A stretch of DNA of 39,485 nt from Chara braunii (taxonomy: Eukaryota > Streptophyta > Charophyceae > Charales > Characeae), in contig BFEA01000794.1 in the NCBI GenBank assembly GCA_003427395.1, positions 434,390 through 473,874 on the forward strand, read 5' to 3'. The notes beneath the pieces are model-generated. The model was given only the letters and a program-made list of their open reading frames with translations, was not told where the DNA came from and made no database searches. The position numbers and the translations under genes are program-made. Shown here piece after piece: positions 18,661 to 28,474 of the stretch. Position 1 is the first letter of the stretch. Every line of letters begins with the position of its first letter.

Positions 18661-19706
18661 AAAAAACAAAACCAAACAAACAAAAAAACAAATCCCTCCA
18701 AAAAATCTGAAAAACAAATATGTTGTGCAGCATCTCTGTACAAGAAACATTTGCCTTAGCACCCACACGAAATTCCTATTCCAAACGTGGGGAAAAAAAA
18801 AAAAAACGAAAAAAAAAAAAAAAGCCCTATTTAGGTGGTTTTTTTTTTTTTTGTTTTGTTTTTTTTTGAACAACCCGGAAGGATGCTAGGTGCGCTGATA
18901 AAAGCAGACGCATCTAGCACCGTCGGGAAGGCTCCATCTATTGGTGGGGAGCAGCACCTGCTGGAAATCGGGTCCAGCGTCCCTTAGATACATCTTGTGG
19001 GACGGTTTTTGTTGGGCATATGGCCATCATAGTTCATGCTCCAAAGCATCCTTCTCTACCCCAGGGCTGCATATGACACCCTTCCAATTTGAAATGCTCC
19101 CACTTCCCATTGGCCTAGCCCCACCCAGGATGGTTCCCGCCGTGGCACAATGACTATGCCCGTCCTGCAGGCAATGGCTGAACTCCCACCCTTGGTGACT
19201 GCAGCCCCCCTTATTTCGAATTCTAAGCCCGCACTCAGTTTGCCCGAAAATCAGTCTGTCCATAACAGGCGTAGTGCAGTGTAGTGGGATGAAACGCACA
19301 GCAACACAAAACAGGACAATAGAAAGTCAGTATCGTTGGAGCACCACAGTCGAAGCGAGGCAGCACCGTTGTTTTAGTTGTTGCTGTGTGGCGGCCCTCC
19401 AAAACCCTTGAAGACCGCACATGCACTCTGACACCATGGGTAAACCCAGACATTCTGACATCCCAAGACCCTTGAAGACCCCAACCCCCTGACTGAGACC
19501 ATAGAGGGGTAAGCAATGCACTGCAAGACCTAGCCCACCCCAAACTCCTGCAGGCGCACAGTTTATCGCCGGCGCCCTCACGTTGCTTTCCATCCGGGGC
19601 ATTCCGAAACCTCCTCCAACACCAGTCGAAAACCGTCGTGTCATACTGAGCCGACAGCCCAATGCACCTGTCGATCCACGGACCTGAAGTCGGGCCCTGA
19701 TTTCCG

Positions 19707-19838
19707 CCATGATCACGTCTTGGCCATCCCTGTCCCTGTCCCAAGAGGCCCGCAGCCGTGCGAACCTCTGCACCATGATCACATCTTGTCCATCCCTGTC
19801 CCTGTCCCAAGAGGCCCGCTCACGTCCAAAGCTCTCCC
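19707..19838. repeat. Two-copy tandem repeat, 66-bp period, in the LINE 3' region
   Basis: CCATGATCACGTCTTGGCC and CCATGATCACATCTTGTCC start copies 66 bases apart, each followed by CATCCCTGTCCCTGTCCC and AAGAGGCCCGC. The period is a multiple of three and on the minus strand repeats Ala-Ser-Trp-Asp-Arg-Asp-Arg-Asp-Gly-Gln. Confidence 0.8.
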
Positions 19839-19923
19839 CGATTCCTGTTTCTTTCCACCGAGGTCTCATGCGCTTTGCAGCAGCAATTCTGCCAGGGAGG
19901 GGGGGGGGTCTGAAGAGGGGGGC

Positions 19924-21024
19924 CTAGTTGGGGAGGAGAACAAAGGAGGGGGGGGAGGCTGTGTAGGGGACGAAGAAATGAGACAGCAGTTTGTAGGGCC
20001 AGCCATTTTCGTCCCGCCTCCAGTGTTTCCAGGATATCTGCGAATTGTGGACATCTGCAATCACTCTCATCGGACCTAGCCAGTCGTCCGAGAACTGGTC
20101 CGTCATTTCCACTGTTTTCTGTGTCTTGGCGTGAGGGGAGAGGATCGGGTTGTCGTCTATCAGCCGTATCCGTTCTCGGAGGTGGTCCCAAGCTGCTTTC
20201 ACCCTGGCTGTCAAATAGCTCATGATTTGTTCTTTGGCTTGCGGGAGCCCGAACGTGCGCTGGTTTCGTCCGAATGAGCAGCGGGCTCGCCAGGCTATCA
20301 TCAGCAGCTCAAGTCTTGTGATTTGAAAGAGGTTCATTTCATAGGAGGACCAATTTGGTGGGATGTCCTCCCGGTTGCCCAGGAGCAGCATCCTAGGTTG
20401 CCAGGGGAACTGGGAGCCTGTGAGTGCCGTCCATGCAGCATCCCACCACCTCCATATCTGGGAGGCCATGAGGCAGCCTAACAGGCAGTGCTCCAGGGTC
20501 GCTCGGGCAGGCTGGGAGGTCCTGCAGCAGTAGCAACATATAGGTGAAAGGAGGCCTCGTTGTTCCAGGTTTGTTCTTGTAACGAGCCAATCGGGGGTGG
20601 GCAGACAGCGGTACAGGATCTGCCACTGGAGTGCCCTGTGCGCCGCCGGCAGTATGTGAGTATATTGTGACCACGAAAAGCCGCTGAGGTCTTCCGGGGG
20701 AAGGATGCAATCCCTCCCCCACCGTCTCTTGATCAGGGCATCTGTCGGGCAGTTTCTATGCACTCTGCGGTACCCGTGTTTGACGGTGTATTGCCCGATT
20801 TTGAGGGGTTTGGCAGGGGGAGGCTGTGTCCATTGCCACTCCAGCAGATCAAAGGGAAGAGTGGTCAGGGGAGAGTCCGGCCGGAAGGCGGAGGATGCTT
20901 CATCCGTCTCTTCCAGTACTCGCACTCTGACCAGGCCGGACCAGGTCGAGTCGTGATCTGCCTCCTCATTTCTCAGCAGCTGAGAGCACCTTGCCCCATG
21001 CCGGGATATGTTGTACGCCTCCAA
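19924..21024 (-). CDS. LINE ORF2 C-terminal region (zinc-binding RT-associated segment)
   Basis: A 366-residue open frame. The order of features matches the segment after the reverse transcriptase in plant LINE proteins: a strand-rich part, then WSQYTHILPAAHRALQWQIL, RCLPTPDWLVTR, a Cys-x2-Cys (ICCYCCRT), then HCLLGC with a His and Cys completing a zinc-knuckle-like set, and ASQIWRWW. This is the zf-RVT pattern. The remainder (about residues 200-366) is helical and Trp-rich. The frame is open end to end although the upstream part of the element is broken, which implies fairly recent insertion. The ATG at 21024 is a chance internal Met; the real start is far upstream. Confidence 0.75.
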   Translation of the reverse strand: MEAYNISRHGARCSQLLRNEEADHDSTWSGLVRVRVLEETDEASSAFRPDSPLTTLPFDLLEWQWTQPPPAKPLKIGQYTVKHGYRRVHRNCPTDALIKRRWGRDCILPPEDLSGFSWSQYTHILPAAHRALQWQILYRCLPTPDWLVTRTNLEQRGLLSPICCYCCRTSQPARATLEHCLLGCLMASQIWRWWDAAWTALTGSQFPWQPRMLLLGNREDIPPNWSSYEMNLFQITRLELLMIAWRARCSFGRNQRTFGLPQAKEQIMSYLTARVKAAWDHLRERIRLIDDNPILSPHAKTQKTVEMTDQFSDDWLGPMRVIADVHNSQISWKHWRRDENGWPYKLLSHFFVPYTASPPSFVLLPN

Positions 21025-21340
21025 TCGAACGTGGTCGCTGGCATGACATTATCAAACAACCGCTCTTCGGAAACCCCAACATTTGCGATCATGAGGGGAA
21101 GCCCTTCCGCCTCGATAACAAGTCACACTGGTGTGGTTGGGTGGCCAAGGGGGGTTTTCTGCTGGCCGATATATGGGATTTCAAACAGAACACATGGAAA
21201 TCTGATGGTCAAATGACTGGCGAACTCAAATACATCAGGGAAAGGATCGAAAAATTGCATCAGCTGCAGGAGGCCGTCCCCCTGGCTTGGATACAACAGC
21301 TTAAGCAAGGTCCCACCATCCAACAAGGGGACTAGGTGGT
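20990..21340 (+). pseudogene. LINE ORF2 segment in inverted orientation
   Basis: On the plus strand this stretch reads GRWHDIIKQPLFGNPNI, then WCGWVAKGGFLLADIWDF, then a helical stretch and AVPLAWIQQL. These resemble the piece that lies between the reverse transcriptase and the zinc-binding region in LINE proteins (a Trp, then PLFGN-like, W..W...G, D.WD). The minus strand here, in line with the rest of the element, reads unconvincingly. I therefore infer an internal inversion of about 350 bp with breakpoints near 20990-21035 and 21335-21370. Confidence 0.55.
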
Positions 21341-21368
21341 CCATTGGACACAAATCTTCTCGCCGACA

Positions 21369-21936
21369 TTAGTCGGTCGGGCACAACTTAACCATGCCAG
21401 GCCACAGGGGGTCATTTGCAATGTCGTTCCTGGCCTGAGCTCGTGGTGTCTGTGGATTGGGCGCAGTGGATACTCCGGGGACTGTCCAAGAGGGGTTGGT
21501 AAGCCATCGCACCGCATGGACGGGAGCATCCACGGGAGAGGGGGGGGCCAAATTTGACAGTTGCAGTTCGGCATACGGGGCCCACAGTATGTCATTGCCC
21601 ATGAGCAGGCGAATCAAGATCTTGAAGGACAAGGCTTTCAGCTGGTCTTGGGGCTCCAAAATAGCAAGCCCCCCCTTGGAGCGGGGTTGGGCTATGTACT
21701 CCCACGCTACCCTGGGGAGGAACGAAGGGTCTTCATGGTAATTTTTCCAAACATAGGCCGCCGCCCGCGCGTTTCAATCTTTGAAGGGGTTTTGGTTGAA
21801 TTGGCCAGCAGGCAGCCTTGTACCACCTGGTAGAAAAAATGGTCGTATTTAGAGCCAATGCTCTCCCGACTATGAAAGTGTGCAGGCCCTTCCACCTGGC
21901 GAGTCTCCTCATTGCCTTGTAACGGTACTCAGACAA
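21369..21936 (-). pseudogene. LINE reverse transcriptase C-terminal part, frameshifted
   Basis: Three frames together give the usual run after the palm domain: RRLARWKGLHTFIVGRALALN, then KITMKTLRSSPG, then PQDQLKALSFKILIRLL and WLTNPSW. The catalytic FADD-type box would lie upstream of 21936 and is absent, showing 5' truncation. At least two frameshifts are needed to join the pieces. Confidence 0.65.
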
Positions 21937-21995
21937 CTACTTTTACTATGGAGATTTTGCACGACGTATATTTTTTTTCTGATTTATTGGAGGAT

Positions 21996-22019
<24 letters not shown>

Positions 22020-22026
<7 letters not shown>

Positions 22027-22400
22027 CCCCTCCCACGCAACAAGATTCTGAAACTGAATCGATTATGTGATTCGATTTCTGAATCCCGTAAGACGCGATT
22101 CCAAAATCGGATCGATTACTTAATCGATTCAATTTCAAAATCACGTCGCAGAGGCAATTGGATGGGCTAGTCAACGCCTGACTCGCCGGTCCAATTGCCT
22201 TTGAGGCGCGATTCTGAATCGACTCGATTACGTAATCGATTCAATTTCGAAACTGCATCACAAAGGCAACTGGACGGGTCTTGTAAGACAGTTGTGTGGT
22301 CCGCCTAGTTGCCTCTGTGACACGATTTCAAAATTGAATCGATTACGTAATCGATTCGATTACGGAATCTCATCGCAGAGGCAGCCAGACGGGACTGATC
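22020..22400. repeat. Array of alternating palindromes (foldback family)
   Basis: Four copies of the palindrome family centred on GATTACGTAATC or close variants (about 22070, 22120, 22225, 22340) alternate with a second hairpin type (AGGCAATTGG...CCAATTGCCT at about 22152-22203, and AGGCAACT...AGTTGCCT at about 22264-22317). The right end (22363-22445) is the inverted mate of 18430-18505. Confidence 0.8.
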
Positions 22401-22414
22401 GATCAATCAATCGC

Positions 22415-22960
22415 GTATGAGGGGGGAGGAGGAGCAGCAGAAGGGAGTGCCGAGGGGGGGAGCGGCGGAGGAGGGGAGAGCGGGAGGGGAGGGAGGAGGG
22501 GGGAGCAGCAGGGAGTGGGGTCAGAGGAGCGGAGGAGGGGAGGGGGCAACCACGGAGGGGGGGGCAACGGGGAGAGAGGAGCGGTGGAAGCCGGAGGAGC
22601 GGCGGAGGGGCTCTCACTTTCCCTCTTCCTCCCCCCCACCTCCCCTCTTTGGCGCTCCCCCATCCGCTGCTCCCCCCTTCGTCGTTTCCCCGTCCTCTCC
22701 TGTCCCCCTTCTGCAGCTCCAACATCCCCCCTCCTCCCTTCTTCCCCTTCCTTCGCTCCCATCCTGCGCTCCTCCGGTTTCCTCTGATCCTCTTCTTCGC
22801 CACTTCCCCCCTCCTCTCCTCCACTCCTTCCCCCTCCTCTGCTCCCCCCTTTGCTGCTCCCCCCTAAGCCGCTCCCCCCTAAGTTGCTCCCCCCTATGCT
22901 CATCCCCTCCCCTACTACTTTGTCCCTCCCCACGACCCTAATTCACTTCCCCTCTCCGGC
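22415..22960. repeat. Purine-rich then pyrimidine-rich low-complexity block
   Basis: GGAGG/GAGCGG-type repeats to about 22610, then CTCC/CCCCTT-type repeats to about 22960; the halves are roughly complementary and could fold back. The large open frames on both strands (Gly/Arg/Glu-rich, Pro/Ser-rich) are low-complexity artefacts. Confidence 0.8.
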
Positions 22961-22999
22961 GTTCCCCCCTCCGCTGCTGACTGGCCCGTCCTGTTGGCT

Positions 23000-23375
23000 C
23001 TGCGACGTGATTTCAAAATTACATCGATTACGTAATCGATTCAATTTCATAATCGCATCGTACGAGCAAAAAAAAAAAAAAAAAAAACTAAAATGTTAAA
23101 AAAAAAATTGACACAAATATATGTTGTGCATCATCTCCGTACAAGAAACATTTTTATTTTTTATTTTTTTTAAACAAACACAACTTCAATTAAAACCGGG
23201 AAGCGGGTCCGGCCTTCCTTACATGAGGACTGCAATAGTTCTGAGCAGAGAAAGGCACTACCGGCCAATCCCATCCCCAACCACAGTCACCCCAGCACTT
23301 GCCTTAGCACCAAAACAAAATCTATACTCAAAACGTGAAAAAACGAAAAATATATAACACCCTACTTAGGTGGTC
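23000..23375. repeat. Foldback family copy interrupted by a retroposon
   Basis: A GATTACGTAATC palindrome at about 23028 is followed by the family arm (TATGTTGTGCATCATCTCCGTACAAGAAACATT). After an extra segment the arm resumes with TTGCCTTAGCACC and runs to CCCTACTTAGGTGGT. The uninterrupted order is seen at 18717-18840. Confidence 0.7.
23155..23298 (-). mobile_element. Short retroposon inserted in a foldback arm
   Basis: This segment has no counterpart in the otherwise matching arm at 18717-18840. Read on the minus strand it ends in an A-rich tail (T-rich at 23155-23172 on the plus strand), preceded by a hairpin-like stretch rich in GGAAG and CTTCCC. Tail and clean absence from the paralogous site indicate retroposition. 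Family not identified. Confidence 0.6.
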
Positions 23376-23379
23376 TATT

Positions 23380-23720
23380 CTTGTTCAACATTTTTCATAC
23401 GATTTTTTTGATGGTGCTCATGCAATTGCTTGTATTGAGATGCTGCACAACATATATGTTTTTCAAATTTCCGAAGAGTGTTTTTTTTGTTTGTTTTTTC
23501 CGCTCTCAAGGCGTGATTCTGAAATTGATTCGATTGTGTAATCGAATCAATTTCAGAATCGCATCGTGCGGGCAGACCAAAAAAAAAAAAAAAAAAAAAA
23601 AACTGAAAAATATAAAATTCAATTATGTTCTGCAGCATTTCTGTACGAGAAACATTTATCGGAGCACCATGACATAATTCCTATTCAAAATGTGAAAACA
23701 AAAGGTAAAACAAAAAACAA
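23380..23720. mobile_element. Foldback element, about 340 bp
   Basis: Both arms share GATGGTGCTC/GAGCACCATG-type, GATGCTGCA/TGCAGCATT and CTGAAATTGATTCGATT/AATCGAATCAATTTCAG blocks in inverted order around a centre at about 23537. A T-rich linker in one arm matches an A-rich linker in the other. A decayed further copy lies at about 23740-24000. No coding capacity. Confidence 0.75.
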
Positions 23721-24299
23721 AAACCTCGATAATGGATAGGAGTCGTAGGATGTTTGTTTATCTAGTTTGTTTGCTTTTTTGTTTTTATGTTCTTCCCACG
23801 TTTTGAATAAGAATTTCATGATGGTGTTCAGACAATTGTTTCTTTTTGTTTGGCGACGCTCGCACGATGCGATTACATAATCGATTCGATTGTGCATTTG
23901 GCTCAATTGCAAAATCGAATTGATACTCGATGGCGGAGCGTGAGAGGCGACGATTAAGGGCAGAGGGGGGGAATCGGTCGAGGGGGACAAGTGGAGGAGA
24001 GCCGAAAACATAGAAAAATAGTTCTTGTGCGCAGCAACCCAAAGCCTCGGTGTAATGTGAATAACATGTTTCTCATTTTCTTGTGAGCAATACAAAAACA
24101 TTTTTTTTTTGAAATTTTTGTAACATTGACCGATGCATGTCTTGTGTGAGAGCCTTAAAAACTAATTAAATAAAAAACACTCGTAAAGTTTTTGAATCGA
24201 GTCGAGTTTTCACGAAATGTCTACTTCATGAAATGATTGTTTTTTCTTCATTCGTACCTTTCCACACGCAAAATGCAAATATGCGGCGGTTATTACAGC

Positions 24300-24660
24300 A
24301 GGTCGGTGCAGAGAACGCCCGGTCATGCCCGAAAGCATAGGCAGACCACGACAGGGGAAACAAAAACAAAAAAACAACGTAAACGAAAAAAACGGTCATT
24401 CTGAGAAACACGATGTCGAAAACACAATGTAAACGAAGAAAGCGGTCGTTATGAGAAGCATAATGTCCAGCGCATCAACCCCTCAAAGGGACCTTCCTGC
24501 CCGAGTCTTGCAGGATTGTGCAGAGAACGCCCAGTCATGCCCGAAAGCCAGGCAGACCGAGAAAGGGGGGAAAAAAAAACAACAACATAAAAACAAAAAA
24601 CAGTTGTTGTTGAAAACACGATGTCGAGCGCATCGGCCCCTCAAAGGGACCCTCCCGATC
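24300..24660. repeat. Tandem repeat with A-rich spacers
   Basis: GCAGAGAACGCCCGGTCATGCCCGAAAGC at about 24307 recurs at about 24519 with one substitution, each followed by AGGCAGACC, an A-rich spacer, CACGATGTCGA and finally GCGCATC..CCCCTCAAAGGGAC. The unit is about 210 bp in the first copy and shorter in the second. Confidence 0.75.
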
Positions 24661-25462
24661 GTGTCACGCAGGGTTGGCAGGAACTTTTTGGGACGCATGC
24701 AATGAAGCAGAGGTTCTCTCCGACCGAGTGCGCCAGCTATACCTCCATTAAATCCCTACAGCAGGATAGTGTGCAGCGAGGTACAACTAACCTCCATTTG
24801 TAGGAGTTGTCACCATCCCGTAGGTGGGCTTATCCCCTCCGAGCTACTAAACCACATGCAATCGCAGAGGGTGGCCCAGCGAAGAGCGTTTCTAGTAGGC
24901 TATAACACAAGGAGTATGTGCGGTTGATGCCTAAATCGAACATTTACACGAACCGCCACGTGGGGTGCTGATCTTCCACGCGCGTCTTTACGCCGGTCTA
25001 CTATGACACTCAGGCTTAACCGCAAGCCACATAACCACAAATAACGTTGTCGAGCGCATCAATTCGGCACTGCACAAAACGGGGCGGGACCCTCCCGGCC
25101 GCGTCATGCAGGAGTTGGTATTAATCCTCGTCGTGAATACATAATGGAGCTTCCGCAAGCCGCTCCGGCCAAGTACATCAGCCATACCTCTCGCCAACCC
25201 CTACGACAGGATAGGGCCTACGCGAGGCACAACTTACCTCCACCTTACGGGAGTTGCCACCTCCCTTCGGTGGGCGTATCCCCGTCGAGCACAAAAACTA
25301 ATCAGTTGCAATCGCAGAGGTGGACCAGCCGAGGGCGTTTCTCGTTCGTTGTAACATAGGGGGTACGCGCGGTTTTATGCCTCTATCGGACCCGCACGCG
25401 AACCGCCGTTTTGGGGGGGCTGAGGTCCCAAGCGCGATCCATCGTCGGTCGACAAGGACGCA
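24615..25462. repeat. Two diverged direct copies, about 445-bp period
   Basis: The copy with CAGCTATACC at 24734 and the one with CAGCCATACC at 25179 align for some 280 bases after that point (shared CAGGATAG, GCAATCGCAGAGG, GGCGTTTCT-like and GAACCGCC blocks) with many substitutions, and share GTCGAGCGCATC upstream. They could be old LTRs or a satellite pair; no coding region lies between them. Confidence 0.6.
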
Positions 25463-25479
25463 TCTCAGGCACCACGCAT

Positions 25480-26590
25480 GCACCACTCTAGGAATATAAA
25501 AAATAAAACAAACTCACACACACACATATACGGAGTGACACAGAACAAACAACGCGACAACACTCCTAGTCCCTTAGTAACCATCCCATAACTCTCTAAT
25601 GCGGAAATCAGATAGGCATCGCGCGCGAGACTTAATATAAAACCGTGCGAGCGCGGGACCTTCCCATAACGACTAATGATGCATGTATAAGCAAGCGGCC
25701 GCAATGATGATGTACTATGTAATGTTCATAATCAAGCGGTCTCTCGTGAATCCAAGTACCACTTATGACACTCAAGTGTCAAACTCGAAGTATCGTGGAG
25801 GTCTACCCCTTGACAATATTGCACGGCTGAAGGAACAGTAGTGCGGCCTCCGCAGCACCTCCAGCCTTCCTTTCTCAATCTCAACCCCAATTAAACTCTT
25901 AGGCATGGGTCCCTCAGGTCACGCAAACATACAATATAAGTACATACATATATATATGTAAAGGAGGTACAAGTGTGTGATGATCAATCCGCACAATCTC
26001 AGGGGGACTCCTCACAGCCTTATATATGTGTGTGATCGCAGGCAATCAAATCCAAAATCCGAACGACAGCATATACCTGCAATCACATCAAAGAGTCAAC
26101 CAAAGGCTCATGCACTACACAGAGTTAACTTCAACCAATCTCTATACTCATACCCCTCGCTTTAGCCATGCAAACCTCAACCTCTGTCCGACCTTCCATA
26201 ATTAAATACTCAGTACCTTTGCTAAATGACTATTCAATAAAAGTCCGGGTGAAAACCTAAAAAAAAAAAAAAAAACAATAAAAATTATCAGGACTAAAAC
26301 CTTTTAGGTTGAGTATTTAGGATGAATTGCAGTTGCGTTGTAGACCGACGAGTCAGCAACCGACCTGTTATCAGTGATAACAGAAGGTGATCCTTGTACG
26401 ATCAAGTTAAATCTAGTCCCGACTTCGAATTTGACGTTGAAGAGGACTTGTAACGCAAGACAGACCAATCCCTAAGCTAAACCTTTGAGTCAAAATCGAG
26501 AGTAATCTTCATATCACGATTTCACCAAGAATCATTCTACTTGACTAATCCCGAGTCTACCCCTAAATCAGTGTCTGCTAATAATATAGA
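25480..26590. other. No supported gene
   Basis: Mixed AT-rich sequence with an A run at 26259-26275, short TA-rich tracts near 25945 and no persuasive open frame. The minus frame 25465-25704 and plus frame 25977-26165 have no recognisable motif. Confidence 0.45.
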
Positions 26591-26599
26591 CATTTGGCA

Positions 26600-27240
26600 A
26601 AATCTCTTCTATACCGAGCGGATTGCCAAAAATGTCATCTGTGAAAATATGATCTCACTCCTCTAAAGTTCTAAACAAAGAACATTTCGGCAGCGCTTCC
26701 CATAGAAAAAGTGTTTTTCCATAATTTATAAAGACTCAAATACGAAAATAGAATTCAATCTCTAATTCTATAAAGCCAAATTTTTTTCAACTCCCTGAAT
26801 TAGTAAAAATTTAGGCAGCATCTCCTTTAGAAAGGTAGACTTCCCAGATTTATACTTCGTCAGATAGGAACTCAAAAGCTAGACTTTGAATTCGACTTCA
26901 AGATAAAGTTCAGCTGACCTCTTAGATTCATTGAATTTTCGACAGCGCTGCCCGCAGTGAAAGTGTTATTTTAAGATTTATACAAAGCTAAGTTTTGAAT
27001 TTAAAGTGACTTTAACTTCTCAAGGTTCAATTTTGTCCAACTCCCTGAATTAGTAAAAATTTGGGCAGCACTCCCCTTAGAAAAGGAGGCTTTCCAGATT
27101 TTTACTAAGCCAAAAAATCAAAAAAATTGGACCCTGAAAAAAAAAAAATCTAACTAACTCCTTGGTTTTGTAGAAATTTTGGCAGCGCTTCTCGTAGAGA
27201 AAGTGACTTACCAAGATTTATACAAGACCAAGTATAATAA
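26600..27240. repeat. Tandem repeat, period about 123 bp, GGCAGC motif
   Basis: The motif GGCAGCGCTTCCC..TAGAAA, or close variants, starts at 26689, 26814, 26941 (GACAGC), 27064 and 27181, each followed by AGTG or similar and AGATTTATA. CTCCCTGAATTAGTAAAAATTT precedes two of them (near 26790 and 27041). An eroded first unit is near 26593. The copies are 60-80 per cent alike by eye. Confidence 0.7.
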
Positions 27241-27513
27241 ATGATCCCAGAAAATGAAGAATTGACCTAAGTAAAAATAAACTTAGGTCTGAAAATGCAG
27301 GAATTGAAACTAACTCATATGGCTCTAGCACGTGACGAGTAACTAAAGCAACTACCAATCCTCTGAAACTCAGACTACATGGTGATCTCACTCAGCCACA
27401 TGCAAGTCAGACCACAAAGGTAAGTACTTTTATCATCCCAAAGTTAGATTTATCAAACAATAGTTCATAATCTTTCAATGATTTATCCCTTTATACCTAG
27501 CTTACAAAAAGCA

Positions 27514-28218
27514 TAAAGCTAAACCACCCAATCTTATGGGAACCTGCCTAGCTCAGCCATAAAATATACAAAACCACATGACACTACAACTTCTCTTTTT
27601 TGGGCATATGACTAGGTTAGCCACCCTAGTTTCCTTAGACCATTTAAGTATCCAAGTTATATATAAATGTCTTCACTTTGTCTTTTAAGGCAACATATGA
27701 CTGAAGCGGTCATCTTCGATCAAAATTCAGCATGTCCCTTCTTACCACAATTTAAATTTTTAATTCATATTCTCTTCAGTTGGTGATAAGCTATAGTCAT
27801 ACCATCCAATCTTATAGAAAAATGTATGACTAGTATGTTCATAAGTAATATAAGATATAAACAAAATTAACCTTTTGCTTACAGCATGTGCGCCGCTCCA
27901 GAGCAGACCACCCAATCTTATGGGAACTTGTCCAGGCCTTCGCTTGAATTTCCCCCTTCAAAATAAAGCAAGAGAGGGTCATCGAATCTTATGGAACATG
28001 CCCAACCCCCTTTAAGAAACTAACAAAACATAAGGAAAACAAAGCGACCAAACCATCCAATCTTATGGAAAAATGTTTGGTCCCTTGAAACCAAACACAG
28101 ACAGCCCTCAGAGCAGCCAGACCACCAAATCTTATAGAAATTTATCTGGTCCTTCAGGCAATCAAAAATAAACATAGCCCTTGACACTCCAATCTTATGG
28201 AGACTCTCCCAGTCTTTG
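27514..28218. repeat. Series of hairpins with constant core and changing stems
   Basis: Seven copies of a core close to CCAATCTTATGG occur near 27529, 27807, 27912, 27983, 28057, 28127 and 28190. Around the best ones lie perfect complementary stems that differ from copy to copy: AGCTA/TAGCT (27517/27549), TAGTCATAC/GTATGACTA (27794/27824), GACCAAAC/GTTTGGTC (28046/28075) and CCAGA/TCTGG (28117/28145). A short inner pairing (CCA/TGG, extending to CTCCA/TGGAG in the last copy) is also kept. Confidence 0.7.
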
Positions 28219-28474
28219 GTTGACCCAGTTAAACATGCAATACTGTCTTTCTCCCATCCTTTCCCCAGATGCAACCTCACAATCTATTTTTCTATCAAAC
28301 CAACAAAACTGAAATTGCAACTTGCACAATCATTTCTTTACTTAGGTCTAGTTTATTATGAAAGTCAAACGTAAAAGTCCAAGTAGGGACGCAAGCAATA
28401 TACTCAGTCAATCATAACAAGAAATACAGGTAAGGGTTATTACTGGTTTATAGAAGGAAAGCAATGGTTACCTC

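Larger units (their letters stand above)
18840..21960 (-). mobile_element. LINE (non-LTR retrotransposon), 5'-truncated, with poly(A)
   Basis: On the minus strand the element runs from about 21960 to an A-rich tail shown as T runs at 18840-18867. The order is: degenerate end of the reverse transcriptase (21936-21369, several frameshifts), a 350-bp segment that reads on the opposite strand, the intact C-terminal frame (21024-19924), a long 3' untranslated region, and the terminal stem-loop shared with 16166-16337. The element lies between foldback-repeat copies at 18440-18660 and 22020-22400. A target duplication is not visible because the 5' end cannot be fixed. Confidence 0.85.

Noticed and set aside
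22415-22960. Large Gly/Arg/Glu-rich and Pro-rich open frames on both strands
   Set aside because: Produced by purine- and pyrimidine-only repeats; no stop codons are expected in such sequence.
27514-28218. CRISPR-like array
   Set aside because: Spacing is irregular (60-280 bp), the repeated part is only about 12-20 bases, the host is eukaryotic and there are no cas genes; the hairpin interpretation fits better.
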